DNA from: an uncultured Oscillospiraceae bacterium | Lineage (GTDB): Bacteria; Bacillota; Clostridia; Oscillospirales; Ruminococcaceae | Direction: 5' to 3' | DNA length: 64,000 nucleotides | NCBI GenBank assembly: GCA_949299455.1 | Contig: CASGAN010000003.1 | Coordinates: 62,001-126,000, forward strand | Shown here: piece by piece, positions 16,879 through 25,119 of the stretch | Position numbering within the stretch: the stretch's first letter is position 1 | How the letters are laid out: every line of letters begins with the position of its first letter | Program-made: the position numbers and the translations under genes | The notes under the pieces: model-generated | The model's input: only the letters and a program-made list of their open reading frames with translations | Told to the model about the DNA's origin: nothing | Database searches by the model: none

Positions 16879-17501
16879 CCAATCAAACCTCGAATCGGCT
16901 CACCGTCACAGAGCGTTTTATGTCCTTCGGGAAAGAATTCCAAGGAAAACATGTCATCTGTATAATAGGTAGCAAGTGTAAATATGTTTTCTGAAACAAA
17001 GTAAATCCCAACCGGATGCTCTTGGGCAGCAAGGATACTTGCAAGAAAGGTTATCTGTCTTTCTCCGTCCTTGCGAACTACATTGGAAACCTTCTGCGTG
17101 ATAATGAGGTCTATTTTACCCGTAAAGCAATCGTCAATCAGGCGTTTCCACTCGGGAGCATTCTCCATGTTCGGTGCGGTTTGCCCTTCATCAATATAGA
17201 AATCAACCAATGTCCACTTAGGACATAAATCAATGGCTTCCTTGAAATGAGCAATGTGCTTCTCAAGATAGTTTTCATGCTTGGTCTGATTGAAATAGCG
17301 AATATATACACCGATTTTATACGGATGTGAAGGATGCGGATACTGTTTGCGGATGGAAGCCATCTGCAAGCGGTGAGCGGCAATTCTTTCTGCTTTTTCC
17401 GAATCTCCGCCTATCAGCATCGCAACAGAAGCAGGAGCTTCATCGAGAACAAGCTCAGAATCGTTTGCCGTAAGTTTAAGTTGAGTATTGTTTTCTTCCA
17501 T
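16875..17501 (-). CDS. Resolvase-domain protein lacking the catalytic serine
   Basis: 208 residues, first gene of the operon, with GGGAG seven bases before the ATG. Residues about 62-195 clearly follow the resolvase fold of the next gene (KIGVYIRYFNQT against HVGIYVRVSTDD; FYIDEGQTAP; DLIITQKVSNVVRKDGERQ; GIYFVSENIFTL against GVFFESEAIFSL). At the nucleophile position there is Phe70 instead of Ser, and the first catalytic Arg is Asn in VSNVVRK. There is no recombinase domain after it. It therefore cannot cut DNA by the family mechanism and is probably a structural or regulatory partner of the active recombinase. Confidence 0.82.
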   Translation of the reverse strand: MEENNTQLKLTANDSELVLDEAPASVAMLIGGDSEKAERIAAHRLQMASIRKQYPHPSHPYKIGVYIRYFNQTKHENYLEKHIAHFKEAIDLCPKWTLVDFYIDEGQTAPNMENAPEWKRLIDDCFTGKIDLIITQKVSNVVRKDGERQITFLASILAAQEHPVGIYFVSENIFTLATYYTDDMFSLEFFPEGHKTLCDGEPIRGLIG

Positions 17502-17895
17502 TGGTTTATCTCCCGAGGTTATTATTTTTCTGAGGGTGTCCTCATTTTCTGAATGATCTGCCGAACATTCAAAAAACAGTCTTAAGTTTATTATATTAGC
17601 TTCAGCCGTTATGGAAATAATCCTGTAGTCAACAAATCAACCTATGGTTCAAATTCGACTTAAAAAATTTGTAAAACTGTGTATCGCTGACTCGAATTAA
17701 AGGTAAAACTGACGAAAAGCAAACTCTTTGGCATAAGCCCTTGTTGATAATGCAGTTCTATATAAACTATTGAAGCACGATTTATACAGAAAGAAGAATT
17801 TTCGGATTTATCACAAAACTGCTGGACTTATAAAAGGTTATGTGGCATTGTTGTGTTGCCCGAAAGGTAAAGTAAAATACGGAGGTAGAAAACCA
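17502..17895. other. Divergent intergenic region
   Basis: No gene is seen. On the minus strand TATAAT (17590-17595) about 95 bases before the operon start is a possible -10, but its -35 is poor. On the plus side the GTG at 17896 has GGAGGT at 17881-17886. The stretch 17600-17880 is AT-rich without clear repeats. Confidence 0.4.
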
Positions 17896-18270
17896 GTGAC
17901 AACAGAAAAAAACGATGTAGTCAAGGCAATCGGGACGATATGCCGCACCGCCAAAACAATGATGATAGTAAACGGTGAATACGAGGACGGAACAGTTCCA
18001 AAGCTTGAAGAAACGGCTGCCGCCCTTGCAAAGCACTTCGACCTCGGGGATGAGGTGATGGATAAGTACCGGGAAGAAATCGAAGCATCTAAGGAACTTG
18101 AATCAACCCCCGGAACAGCGGTAATAGATGTCGAGGATGCACAGGACATTATATTCGAGATGTGCAACAGTCTCACCGATCCGAAGGAGATCATGAGCCA
18201 CATGTTCAATGCCCGGGAACTGATGTATCTAAGCAACAAAGAACTCGAACAAAGAGAATCACTGTGGTAA
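17896..18270 (+). CDS. Unknown helical protein of the element
   Basis: 124 residues from a GTG chosen because GGAGGT lies nine bases before it; frames reading further up have no binding site. The protein is acidic, almost all helical (TTEKNDVVKAIGTICRTAK, then DAQDIIFEMCNSLTDPKEI), with no signal or membrane segment. It is transcribed away from the recombinase operon. No family is recognised. Size and position would suit an element regulator or excision helper, but there is no helix-turn-helix that I can point to. Confidence 0.6.
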   Translation: MTTEKNDVVKAIGTICRTAKTMMIVNGEYEDGTVPKLEETAAALAKHFDLGDEVMDKYREEIEASKELESTPGTAVIDVEDAQDIIFEMCNSLTDPKEIMSHMFNARELMYLSNKELEQRESLW

Positions 18271-18424
18271 AAAAAGAGTGAGAGTGCATCGGCAAGTAGA
18301 TGCACCCTCGGTTTTCGTTAAATTCAAAATATCGGAAGATAAGCAAACAGAAAAGGACATTTTTCCAACCTTAAAACAGAGTATTCAGACATTTATCCAA
18401 CTTTGGCGACTGATATTTTATAAG

Positions 18425-18464
18425 AACGCAAAAAAAAGAAACAGATCAGCGAACTGACCTGTTA
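18425..18464 (-). terminator. Terminator of the minus-strand XRE gene
   Basis: Stem AACAG-TCAG / CTGA-CTGTT with one mismatch (about 18441-18463), followed on the minus strand by TTTCTTTTTTTT. Confidence 0.75.
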
Positions 18465-18827
18465 GAAATCGTAATTGTCTTTTTTGGAGTGCATTGTGAT
18501 TTTTAACTCTTTCACGATTTTCAGTATAGATTCTGTCTCGGCGGCGGTGCAATCCGAAAGCAGATCGGAAAACTCATTCTGAAGGAAACCCTTAACCTCG
18601 GGGATGTCGGGACGGAGCAAAAAATCAGCAGAAACCTGCAATGCCTCGACAAGCTTAATAAAAGTATACAGGTTCATTTTAACCTTGCCGAGCTCAAGCG
18701 CACTTATTTGAGGAAGGCATAGATGTGCCTTTTCAGCCAACTCGGCTTGACTCATTTTCTGTTTGACTCTCTCTGCTCTGATGCGAGAGCCGATTTGCTT
18801 GAAAACTTCCATTTCCAAGTCTTCCAC
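18462..18827 (-). CDS. XRE-family transcriptional regulator (minus-strand member of a divergent pair)
   Basis: 121 residues from GTG 18827, seven bases after AGGGGG; a GTG two codons earlier is too close to the binding site. Residues about 10-65 are a Cro/CI-type helix-turn-helix (IRAERVKQKMSQAELAEKA, LPQISALELGK). The C-terminus (FSDLLSDCTAAETESILKIV) matches the end of the plus-strand regulator at 18957 (FAALLADCTTYEKRIMLDLI), so the two are paralogues. Position between the integration operon and the cargo genes suggests a phage-like control switch. Confidence 0.88.
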   Translation of the reverse strand: MEDLEMEVFKQIGSRIRAERVKQKMSQAELAEKAHLCLPQISALELGKVKMNLYTFIKLVEALQVSADFLLRPDIPEVKGFLQNEFSDLLSDCTAAETESILKIVKELKITMHSKKDNYDF

Positions 18828-18956
18828 AGGCACACCCCCTTAATATAAGTTACAAAATATTATATAGTCCCGAGCCTATAATGTATATAAACGCTAAACT
18901 TAATTAACGGTCATAGACTATGATAGAAACATCAAAATTTTTAGGAGGTTTCTACT

Positions 18957-19313
18957 ATGACCACACATGATATTGAAGTTCTCGGTGCAAAAGTAAAGGC
19001 GATCAGAAAAAAACGGGGGTTTACCCAAGCACAGCTTGCGGAGCTTGTTGAGTGCTCCAACACCTACATTTGCTATGTAGAAAAAGGGACAAAATGCATG
19101 AGCCTTGACATGTTTATTTATGTTGCCAACGCACTCAATGTGTCGGCAGACGAATTACTGCAAGACTTCTTGGAAAACACTATCGCTGTTTCCAACCACG
19201 AATTTGCAGCTCTGCTTGCAGACTGCACGACATATGAAAAACGGATTATGCTGGATCTTATTATCTCGGCAAAGAAGTCGTTGCGTGAAAACCGCCGTCT
19301 TTTCCGCCCCTAA
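18957..19313 (+). CDS. XRE-family transcriptional regulator (plus-strand member of a divergent pair)
   Basis: 118 residues, AGGAGG nine bases before the ATG. The helix-turn-helix is at about 8-63 (KVKAIRKKRGFTQAQLAEL, NTYICYVEKGTK). The C-terminal helix pair is shared with the paralogue at 18462. It is divergently arranged from it across 129 bases that would hold both promoters. It probably controls the cargo genes that follow on the plus strand. Between its stop and 19549 there is only a loose hairpin (GGCAG...CTGCC, 19411-19437) and no gene. Confidence 0.88.
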   Translation: MTTHDIEVLGAKVKAIRKKRGFTQAQLAELVECSNTYICYVEKGTKCMSLDMFIYVANALNVSADELLQDFLENTIAVSNHEFAALLADCTTYEKRIMLDLIISAKKSLRENRRLFRP

Positions 19314-19548
19314 CTATATTTTACCCAAAAGGAACGGCAATGTAATAATCCCGTAGACACAGAATAAACCCTCGGTTAAAAAGCACAGACTTACTTAACC
19401 AAACAGTTAAGGCAGCAAGGAAAAACCCTTACTGCCTCATTCTGCTGCCCAAAATTACATTTTATACAGATATCACTACATTTTCTGAAATGCCAAGACA
19501 AAGACATAAGATATCAGTATAATGATACACGGAAAGGTGGCAAAGAGC

Positions 19549-20259
19549 GTGATCTACTATACCGGCGACATACACGGTCAAAAATATGAAATCGCCCGCT
19601 TTTGTAAGCGGTTCAACCTAACGAGAGAAGATACGGTAGTGATCCTTGGCGATGTGGGGGCGAACTACTGCGGAGATGAAAGGGATAAAGAACTGAAGCA
19701 AGCACTCAACAGTCTCAAGCCCACAATTCTCTGCATTCACGGCAATCATGAAATGCGGCCGGAAAAGATATCCTCATACAACGAAAAGAAATGGAACGGC
19801 GGCACCGTATGGTTTGAAGAAGACTATCCGACTTTGCTGTTTGCAAAGGACGGCGAAATCTACACGATGGAAGGTATTCGGCATATTGCCATCGGCGGTG
19901 CATACAGTGTGGACAAGTTTTTTAGATTGGCTCGTGGATACGGCTGGTGGGAGGATGAACAGCCTTCTGAAGAAACCAAGGCGTATGTGGAACAACAGCT
20001 AAAAGTCAATCAGGTTGATGTTGTCCTCTCCCATACCTGCCCATTCAGGTACGAGCCGACTGAGGTATTTCTTTCCGGCATCGACCAAAGCACAGTAGAT
20101 ACAAGCATGGAGGAATGGCTCGGCAGGATTGAAGAAAACATCAGCTATACCGCTTGGTTCTGCGGACACTGGCATATCAACAAGAGGATTGATAAAATGC
20201 ACTTCCTCTTTCACGGATTCGAATCGAGTGAACAGTTTCAGGAGATAGAGAATGGATAA
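19549..20259 (+). CDS. Metallophosphoesterase 1
   Basis: 236 residues from GTG at about 19549, preceded by AAAGGTGG; an in-frame ATG nine codons upstream lacks a binding site. Calcineurin-like motifs are in order: GDIHGQ, VILGDVGANY, IHGNHE, LSHTCP, GHWH, giving all metal-binding residues. Such enzymes hydrolyse phosphomono- or diesters (proteins, nucleotides or nucleic acids). No DNA-repair domain is attached, so the substrate is unknown. It is the first of three metallophosphoesterases within 4 kb, each of a different subtype. Its last bases overlap the next gene. Confidence 0.88.
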   Translation: MIYYTGDIHGQKYEIARFCKRFNLTREDTVVILGDVGANYCGDERDKELKQALNSLKPTILCIHGNHEMRPEKISSYNEKKWNGGTVWFEEDYPTLLFAKDGEIYTMEGIRHIAIGGAYSVDKFFRLARGYGWWEDEQPSEETKAYVEQQLKVNQVDVVLSHTCPFRYEPTEVFLSGIDQSTVDTSMEEWLGRIEENISYTAWFCGHWHINKRIDKMHFLFHGFESSEQFQEIENG

Positions 20260-20446
20260 GCAAGAGAGAACCGTGAAAGCCGGACAATTTAATATCTTAA
20301 TGACCTTTGCCGTAAGATATGCCCTCGGCAGAGAAGTGCACGCTCCGGACACCGTTCACAATATGATTCGGGAGAATCTCGAAAATCTTAACGAACAAGC
20401 CAAGCAAGGTATCATTCGAGACATCAGAAACTACATAGCAGCATGA
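20252..20446 (+). CDS. Small unknown protein overlapping metallophosphoesterase 1
   Basis: 64 residues, start within the end of the preceding gene (8-base overlap) and GGAG seven bases upstream, so translational coupling is likely. It is helical and charged (QFNILMTFAVRYALGREV, then VHNMIRENLENLNEQ), with no membrane segment. No family is recognised. Similar short proteins often sit beside element-borne phosphoesterases, but no function can be given. Confidence 0.6.
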   Translation: MDKQERTVKAGQFNILMTFAVRYALGREVHAPDTVHNMIRENLENLNEQAKQGIIRDIRNYIAA

Positions 20447-20518
20447 AATCATCCCGAACATCTCGGCTTGGGGAGAAGTCATGCAAAAATTACAGCACGA
20501 AGAAAGGACGGAATAAAG

Positions 20519-21169
20519 ATGCCCAAGATATTCTTTACAGGCGACCTACACTTCGGTCACGAAAATGTACTCGCCTTTGATAAGCGGCCGTTTGCCTCGA
20601 TCGAGGAAATGGATACGGAGCTGATTCGCAGATGGAATAATGAGGTGTGAAAGGGTGATCTTACCTATGTCCTCGGAGATATGATTTGGAAGACACGCAA
20701 CGATGACGCTCCAAGTCTTATTAAAAGCCTCAACGGACAAATCATTCTAATTAAAGGTAACCACGACCGCTTTCTCCACAATGCCAAAGCCAAGGCTGCT
20801 CTCGCAGGGCTGAAGGACTATGACGATATCTGCGTTGTCCTTGAAGACGGCATGCAGAAAAGAGTGATCCTTTCTCATTACTTCACACCCATGTACAACG
20901 GACACCGGTATCAGGCAATCCACCTGCACGCACATTCTCACTTCACGGACGAAGCCGACTACGAGGTGGATTTTGCGGAAAAGCTCAATGCGGAAGGTAT
21001 CCGGAACCAAATCTACAATGTGGGCTGTATGTATTGGAATTACGAACCTGTCACCTTGGATGAGATTATCGCCCACGGCAAAACAGTACGTCCGAATTAC
21101 GGTACAAGAGTAACAGAACTTAAGGATGATGCAGAAGATGGCGAGATATTACAGGCTGATCCTCGATGA
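20519..21169 (+). pseudogene. Metallophosphoesterase 2, interrupted by an in-frame TGA
   Basis: AAAGGA lies ten bases before the ATG. The first 43 codons hold the first metal motif (GDLHFGHENV) and end WNNEV at TGA 20648-20650. The same frame continues KGDLTYVLGDMIW, then IKGNHDR, ILSHYF and HAHSHF to the stop at 21169, so every active-site motif of the family is present in frame and only the one codon is wrong. GGA to TGA or TGG to TGA are the simplest lesions. The intact protein would be 216 residues. Natural readthrough cannot be excluded, but the element's other broken genes favour decay. Confidence 0.82.
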
Positions 21170-21767
21170 CTATTCGGCAGCCGCCTTTACAAGTTTCAGC
21201 AAATATTATTTCGGAACACTCGAGCAGCTAAAAGGGCTGTTTGATGACATTCGATCCGAAGAAAATACTGCCAAAAGCCATGCAAGCATCCTCTCGACCT
21301 TTGACCGGTTTCTTGCCGGAGAAAAGAACATTAAGCATTATGCAGCGTATCAAGGAGTCCCGTTTCTTGTGCCTGCAAAGATATTGGGAACGGAAACATC
21401 CGTGCTGACCGATTACCAATGGACGCATCTCAACACATGGCTATGGCCGTATTATATGAAATGTGACAAGGCTGAGAGCGAACACCTTTGGATATCCTGC
21501 CGCGGCGAATACTTTCGATGCATTCGGACGGAATTTACCAATCTGCAATACGGAACTGACCAAGAAAATTATGAACCTCTCGGTATGATGATTTGGGGGT
21601 ATCCCGGACAAATCCAAGGGAAGATCGGAAATCTGCATAACCAATTATTTGTTGCAGAGAAACAGTTTAAAAGTAAAACAGAGGCTCTGAATAACAGAAT
21701 GAACTTCATAACAAATCCCGATCCCGACTTCTCCAAAATTCTGGAAGATGTATTCGGGGACGGTTAA
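21126..21767 (+). CDS. Unknown protein of the element
   Basis: About 213 residues; ATGs at 21126, 21129 and 21138 are all near an AAGG and the real start is uncertain (MARYYRLILDDYS from 21138 is an attractive N-terminus). It overlaps the end of metallophosphoesterase 2 by up to 44 bases. It is rich in aromatic residues (TDYQWTHLNTWLWPYYMK, MMIWGYPGQIQGK) with a charged C-terminus. No domain is recognised and no membrane segment is seen. Confidence 0.6.
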   Translation: MMQKMARYYRLILDDYSAAAFTSFSKYYFGTLEQLKGLFDDIRSEENTAKSHASILSTFDRFLAGEKNIKHYAAYQGVPFLVPAKILGTETSVLTDYQWTHLNTWLWPYYMKCDKAESEHLWISCRGEYFRCIRTEFTNLQYGTDQENYEPLGMMIWGYPGQIQGKIGNLHNQLFVAEKQFKSKTEALNNRMNFITNPDPDFSKILEDVFGDG

Positions 21768-21785
21768 GGAAAGGAACGATATGAG

Positions 21786-22310
21786 ATGGAAAATGAAAGC
21801 CAAATAAAAAGGGCATTTTGCTATGCCTGTTTTCCAAAAACATCAGAAGCGGTTGACGATGCATTGATGACCGCTTGTATCAACGAAGCATTACCGCAGG
21901 TAAACACTTATGTGGTAAAATCTTTTGTTGATGTTGACAACAAGAAGCAGCCGAAAAACAGGCCGAACTGGAACGCTATGATCGAAGAATGCCAAGAGGA
22001 AAACATCAATTTGATTGTTCTCCCCGAAGTCGCAATGCTGGCGCATAACACTATGGATGCGATCCTTTATGCAAAAGAAGCAAAACGCAAATACGGCGTA
22101 GACATGTATTTCCTTATTGAACGGCTCGACACCGCATCCGAGGATGCTGATGAGAGGATCGATGTTTATTTGATGCTTCAGGAGCAGCTCGAACAGCAGC
22201 AGAAACAAAAGAAGAAACTCAGAAAGCTATTCAGAGAATTAGGAGAAGTGATGGATGCAGACGGAAAATCCCGAAGAAATTACGATTACTATGGAGCAAG
22301 ATTTGTATGA
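21786..22310 (+). CDS. Degenerate resolvase-like protein without catalytic residues
   Basis: 174 residues, AAGGAA upstream. The region NWNAMIEECQEENINLIVLPE, read as WNAMIEECQE then NINLIVLPEVAMLAHNTMDAI and YGVDMYFLIERLDT, follows the resolvase pattern (F-x-M ... KIDLIITKSVSRFARN ... GV-x-VYF ... E-x-(I/L)-DT). Both catalytic arginines of SRFARN are replaced (AMLAHN), and the N-terminal IYVRVST position reads CYACFPKTS, so the nucleophile is not conserved. The C-terminus is a Gln/Lys-rich coiled coil (QEQLEQQQKQKKKLRKLF). It is the second catalytically dead resolvase-like protein of the element. Role unknown. Confidence 0.6.
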   Translation: MENESQIKRAFCYACFPKTSEAVDDALMTACINEALPQVNTYVVKSFVDVDNKKQPKNRPNWNAMIEECQEENINLIVLPEVAMLAHNTMDAILYAKEAKRKYGVDMYFLIERLDTASEDADERIDVYLMLQEQLEQQQKQKKKLRKLFRELGEVMDADGKSRRNYDYYGARFV

Positions 22311-22446
22311 GGAAGCCTCCAAAGTGTGTGCCGAGCTTGGCACTACCATTGAGGAAGTAACGGTGGAGTTTCTTAAATTCTGCATTGTTCCCGAGAATCT
22401 GCCGAGGGTGAAAGAAATTCTCGGCATAGAAAAAGCACCTGCGTGA
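22255..22446 (+). CDS. Small RelB/DinJ-like ribbon-helix-helix protein
   Basis: 63 residues, AGGAG nine bases upstream, start inside the end of the preceding gene. The sequence ITITMEQDLYEEASKVCAE then LGTTIEEVTVEFLKF resembles the strand-helix-helix of RelB/DinJ antitoxins. No toxin gene of the RelE/YafQ type is adjacent, so it may be an orphan antitoxin or a small regulator. A short hairpin (GCACCTG / CAGGTGC, 22434-22459) follows its stop. Confidence 0.5.
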   Translation: MQTENPEEITITMEQDLYEEASKVCAELGTTIEEVTVEFLKFCIVPENLPRVKEILGIEKAPA

Positions 22447-22592
22447 TAACAGGTGCTGATTCAGAATAAATTGCTTCCACCGATTTATGTTATCCCAATT
22501 ATCCCCCTTTATTATTCATCTGTGCCAAGTGGGATAACTCAAATAAGTTTAAAATAAAGCCACCTTTCGAAAGGAGGCAAAGAAGAAAGTAA

Positions 22593-23294
22593 ATGAACTA
22601 TGTAATGTCCGACATTCACGGCAACAGCGAGAGGTTCGGGAATGTCATACAGAAAATCAACCTGCAGCCCGATGACACGCTATATATCCTCGGTGATATC
22701 ATTGACAGATATCCCGATGGAATTCGCTTGCTGCGGAAAATAATGAAAATGTCAAACGCCAAGATGCTCCTCGGCAATCACGAACATATGATGATGGATG
22801 CGCTTGCAAATCCGTTAGACTGTGCGGACGAGTGGAGTCGGGAGTATGAAAGAAGCAGCATGATGCGTTTGTGGTACAGCAACGGCGGTGAGGTAACTCA
22901 TAGATATCTCAAACATATCCGAAAAGAACTGCGACAGGAGGTATTCGATTTTATTGGAGCTTTACCTATTAATATTGAAATTGAAGTAAACGGTCAAAAA
23001 TATCTGCTCATCCACGGCGGCGTAGAGAAAAACTATCGTCCCCTCTTTTCAAAATATGACAACAGCAAAGAATATGCAGTATGGTCAAGAAAAAGCTGTC
23101 ACGAAATGATCCCCGATGATGTCATTCTTATTTTCGGTCATACGCCGACAAATCATCTGCAAAGTTCGATACCGATGCAGATTTGGAAATGCGGAAACTA
23201 TATCGGCATTGACTGTGGATGCGGCTACGGTCGTATCGGCAGACTCGCATGCCTGCGGCTTGAAGATATGACGGAATTTTATTCCGATATGTAG
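22593..23294 (+). CDS. Metallophosphoesterase 3, PP1/PP2A-like (PrpA type)
   Basis: 233 residues. Motifs are MSDIHGN, ILGDIIDRYPDG, LGNHEHM, LIHGGVEKNY and IFGHTPT, the set of bacterial Ser/Thr-type phosphatases and Ap4A hydrolase relatives. AAAGGAGG lies 15 bases before the ATG, rather far, and the leader is about 145 bases from the previous gene. The Cys-rich IGIDCGCGYGRIGRLACL block is normal for this group. It differs clearly in subtype from the other two phosphoesterases of the element. Target unknown; protein dephosphorylation is the usual activity of the group. Confidence 0.88.
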   Translation: MNYVMSDIHGNSERFGNVIQKINLQPDDTLYILGDIIDRYPDGIRLLRKIMKMSNAKMLLGNHEHMMMDALANPLDCADEWSREYERSSMMRLWYSNGGEVTHRYLKHIRKELRQEVFDFIGALPINIEIEVNGQKYLLIHGGVEKNYRPLFSKYDNSKEYAVWSRKSCHEMIPDDVILIFGHTPTNHLQSSIPMQIWKCGNYIGIDCGCGYGRIGRLACLRLEDMTEFYSDM

Positions 23295-23303
23295 GAAAGG
23301 AAG

Positions 23304-23777
23304 ATGACCATGCTTGATTTCAAATACTTAATGCCTCTTGATACAATGGAGAGAATCACCCGGCAGCACCTCTGCGACAACTTCGATGCAGTGTTAGAGC
23401 GTGTTGACAAGGAAAACATTGGATTTGTCATTCTCAATGAAGAAGGCAAAGACGGGCAGGTATTATGCCCTGCAAGATGGATGGAATACTGCTTTGACGA
23501 TGACTTCGGATGCATCATCAATAGCGCACTTCGGTACGCCATCCGCAGACATACCTATATGCCCGGTGTTGTGGTGGATTTTATCCGCAAATATATCAAT
23601 ATCCTCGATACCAAGACCATTGAGGTCGCTATCGAGGATATCACCAAGGAACTCGATATGGGCAATGTGGATGATCCGCTCATGTGGGAAAAGCTTAAAA
23701 GCGAGTTGGTAATCCGCAGAGGTTATCTCCATGAGAGGGCAAAGAACTTAGAAAATATGAAAAATAATGAGGACTAA
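23304..23777 (+). CDS. Unknown protein with a Phd/YefM-like N-terminal region
   Basis: 157 residues; ATG 23310 has better spacing from AAAGGA than ATG 23304. The segment ERITRQHLCDNFDAVLERVD, followed by NIGFVILNEEGKD, looks like the N-terminal fold of Phd/YefM antitoxins (helix, then a strand with the pattern 'vi...g...vl'). The remainder (SALRYAIRRHTYMPGVVVDF onward) is helical and is not found in ordinary antitoxins. No toxin partner is evident. It sits 9 bases after metallophosphoesterase 3 and is likely co-transcribed with it. Confidence 0.5.
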   Translation: MTMLDFKYLMPLDTMERITRQHLCDNFDAVLERVDKENIGFVILNEEGKDGQVLCPARWMEYCFDDDFGCIINSALRYAIRRHTYMPGVVVDFIRKYINILDTKTIEVAIEDITKELDMGNVDDPLMWEKLKSELVIRRGYLHERAKNLENMKNNED

Positions 23778-23817
23778 AAATAATTAAAGACTGCTGCGAA
23801 AGAGGGAAAAAGGAAAA

Positions 23818-25059
23818 ATGAAAGCACCAAGTATAGAGAACATGTCGATATGGAATGAAACGGTTTATCATCTTGAACTCAATTCCATGCGGCTGTTTGA
23901 TGAAATAATGGAAATGCTCGGCCGAATTGAACCGATGCGAAGCAACAGCGATTACAAAAGGATATGGCTTTCCGAGGAAAGAGGGACAGTTGCAGACATG
24001 CGCTTCGATGATATCGAAGAAGCAATGGAATACTTCGAAGCCGACAACGAATCCGACCTCAACAACAAGTTCTTGGAACGGTATCCCGATGAAAAATCTT
24101 GGTTTCTGCTGGAATCTTTACACAACGAGGAATGCAGCGTCCTCAAACTCAGGTACTTTACTATCTGTATCTATAACGGGATGCCGGATCATGCAGACAA
24201 AACCGAATATGAGTATACCGATCTTCTGCAATGGATAAAGGACGCTTTGTCTGCAGCACTCACTCAGGCAGAGCAGGGAGAATATCTTGAAATCGTAGAA
24301 AAGGAACTTCCGTACAACTTTCGGTACGGAACGATCAGACGAAAAGAGTTATATGACCGCAGACCAGCCTGCAAGAAGTCTATTCTCAAAGATTTGACCG
24401 ATGAAGAAATCGACCGGTTTATACAAACCATCTCACAGGAAAGAGATGGCTATATTCCCGAGGGCAGAATCAAGAACATGACTTTTAACAGGTATTTTGA
24501 TTACGCTTCCATCGCGTTTCGTGCGGCAGGTTTTGATACCAAAGGCATGACTCCATATGAGCAGTTCAGACGGTATGGCGAGGACTTCGGCGGCAATCTC
24601 TTGGAAAGTCTTCCGCATGACACTCTTGAGGGATTTCTGTATTACTGCGATGACAGTCATCATATGGGAGGTCATCCTTGGGGACTCGTCAGAGGATCGA
24701 GCAGAACCCGGATATACCTGTGGCCACATCGTACTGACGATGGATTCTATTTCACTTTCAACGGCAATGAGGTCTTCATGGCCTATGAGATGGTCAAGAT
24801 GTACTTGGCACTCAAGGACAACGGAATACCCGTCCGTTTCGGCAGTTGCCAAGAGGATATCATCAAATATCTGCGTCAGGATGATTTGATTGGAATCGTG
24901 CCGTCATACGAAATGGCTCTGTACTGTCAGCACGAGTTTCCGAATCAGGAAGTCAAGGCTTTTATGCATTTCTATCCCGATGAGGATACGGATATCGCCG
25001 ACATCATAAAGTGGCAGCCGATCATGCCAATTGTTATGAAGGGAGAAAAAAGTGACTAA
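23818..25059 (+). CDS. Unknown 413-residue protein of the element
   Basis: AAAAAGGAAAA precedes the ATG. The protein is acidic, soluble and without repeats. The middle (MTFNRYFDYASIAFRAAGF, then PYEQFRRYGEDFGGNLL) and the segment SHHMGGHPWGLVRGSSRTRIY are distinctive. A Gly/His-rich turn DDSHHMGGHPWG could be a site, but no catalytic motif is known to me. It is co-oriented with the two preceding genes and is the largest unknown of the element. I recognise neither fold nor family. Confidence 0.65.
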   Translation: MKAPSIENMSIWNETVYHLELNSMRLFDEIMEMLGRIEPMRSNSDYKRIWLSEERGTVADMRFDDIEEAMEYFEADNESDLNNKFLERYPDEKSWFLLESLHNEECSVLKLRYFTICIYNGMPDHADKTEYEYTDLLQWIKDALSAALTQAEQGEYLEIVEKELPYNFRYGTIRRKELYDRRPACKKSILKDLTDEEIDRFIQTISQERDGYIPEGRIKNMTFNRYFDYASIAFRAAGFDTKGMTPYEQFRRYGEDFGGNLLESLPHDTLEGFLYYCDDSHHMGGHPWGLVRGSSRTRIYLWPHRTDDGFYFTFNGNEVFMAYEMVKMYLALKDNGIPVRFGSCQEDIIKYLRQDDLIGIVPSYEMALYCQHEFPNQEVKAFMHFYPDEDTDIADIIKWQPIMPIVMKGEKSD

Positions 25060-25119
25060 AGAAAGCGCGGGTTAGTGATGTTGAAGCATCTAATCCAAAT
25101 ATGGCTTTCATGGTAAGTT

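Noticed and set aside
9940-20650. TGA recoding (as Trp or Gly) or selenocysteine in the element
   Set aside because: Two in-frame TGA codons exist (9940 and 20648), but other element genes use TGA as their natural stop, no SECIS-like structure was apparent, and other lesions show the element is decaying.
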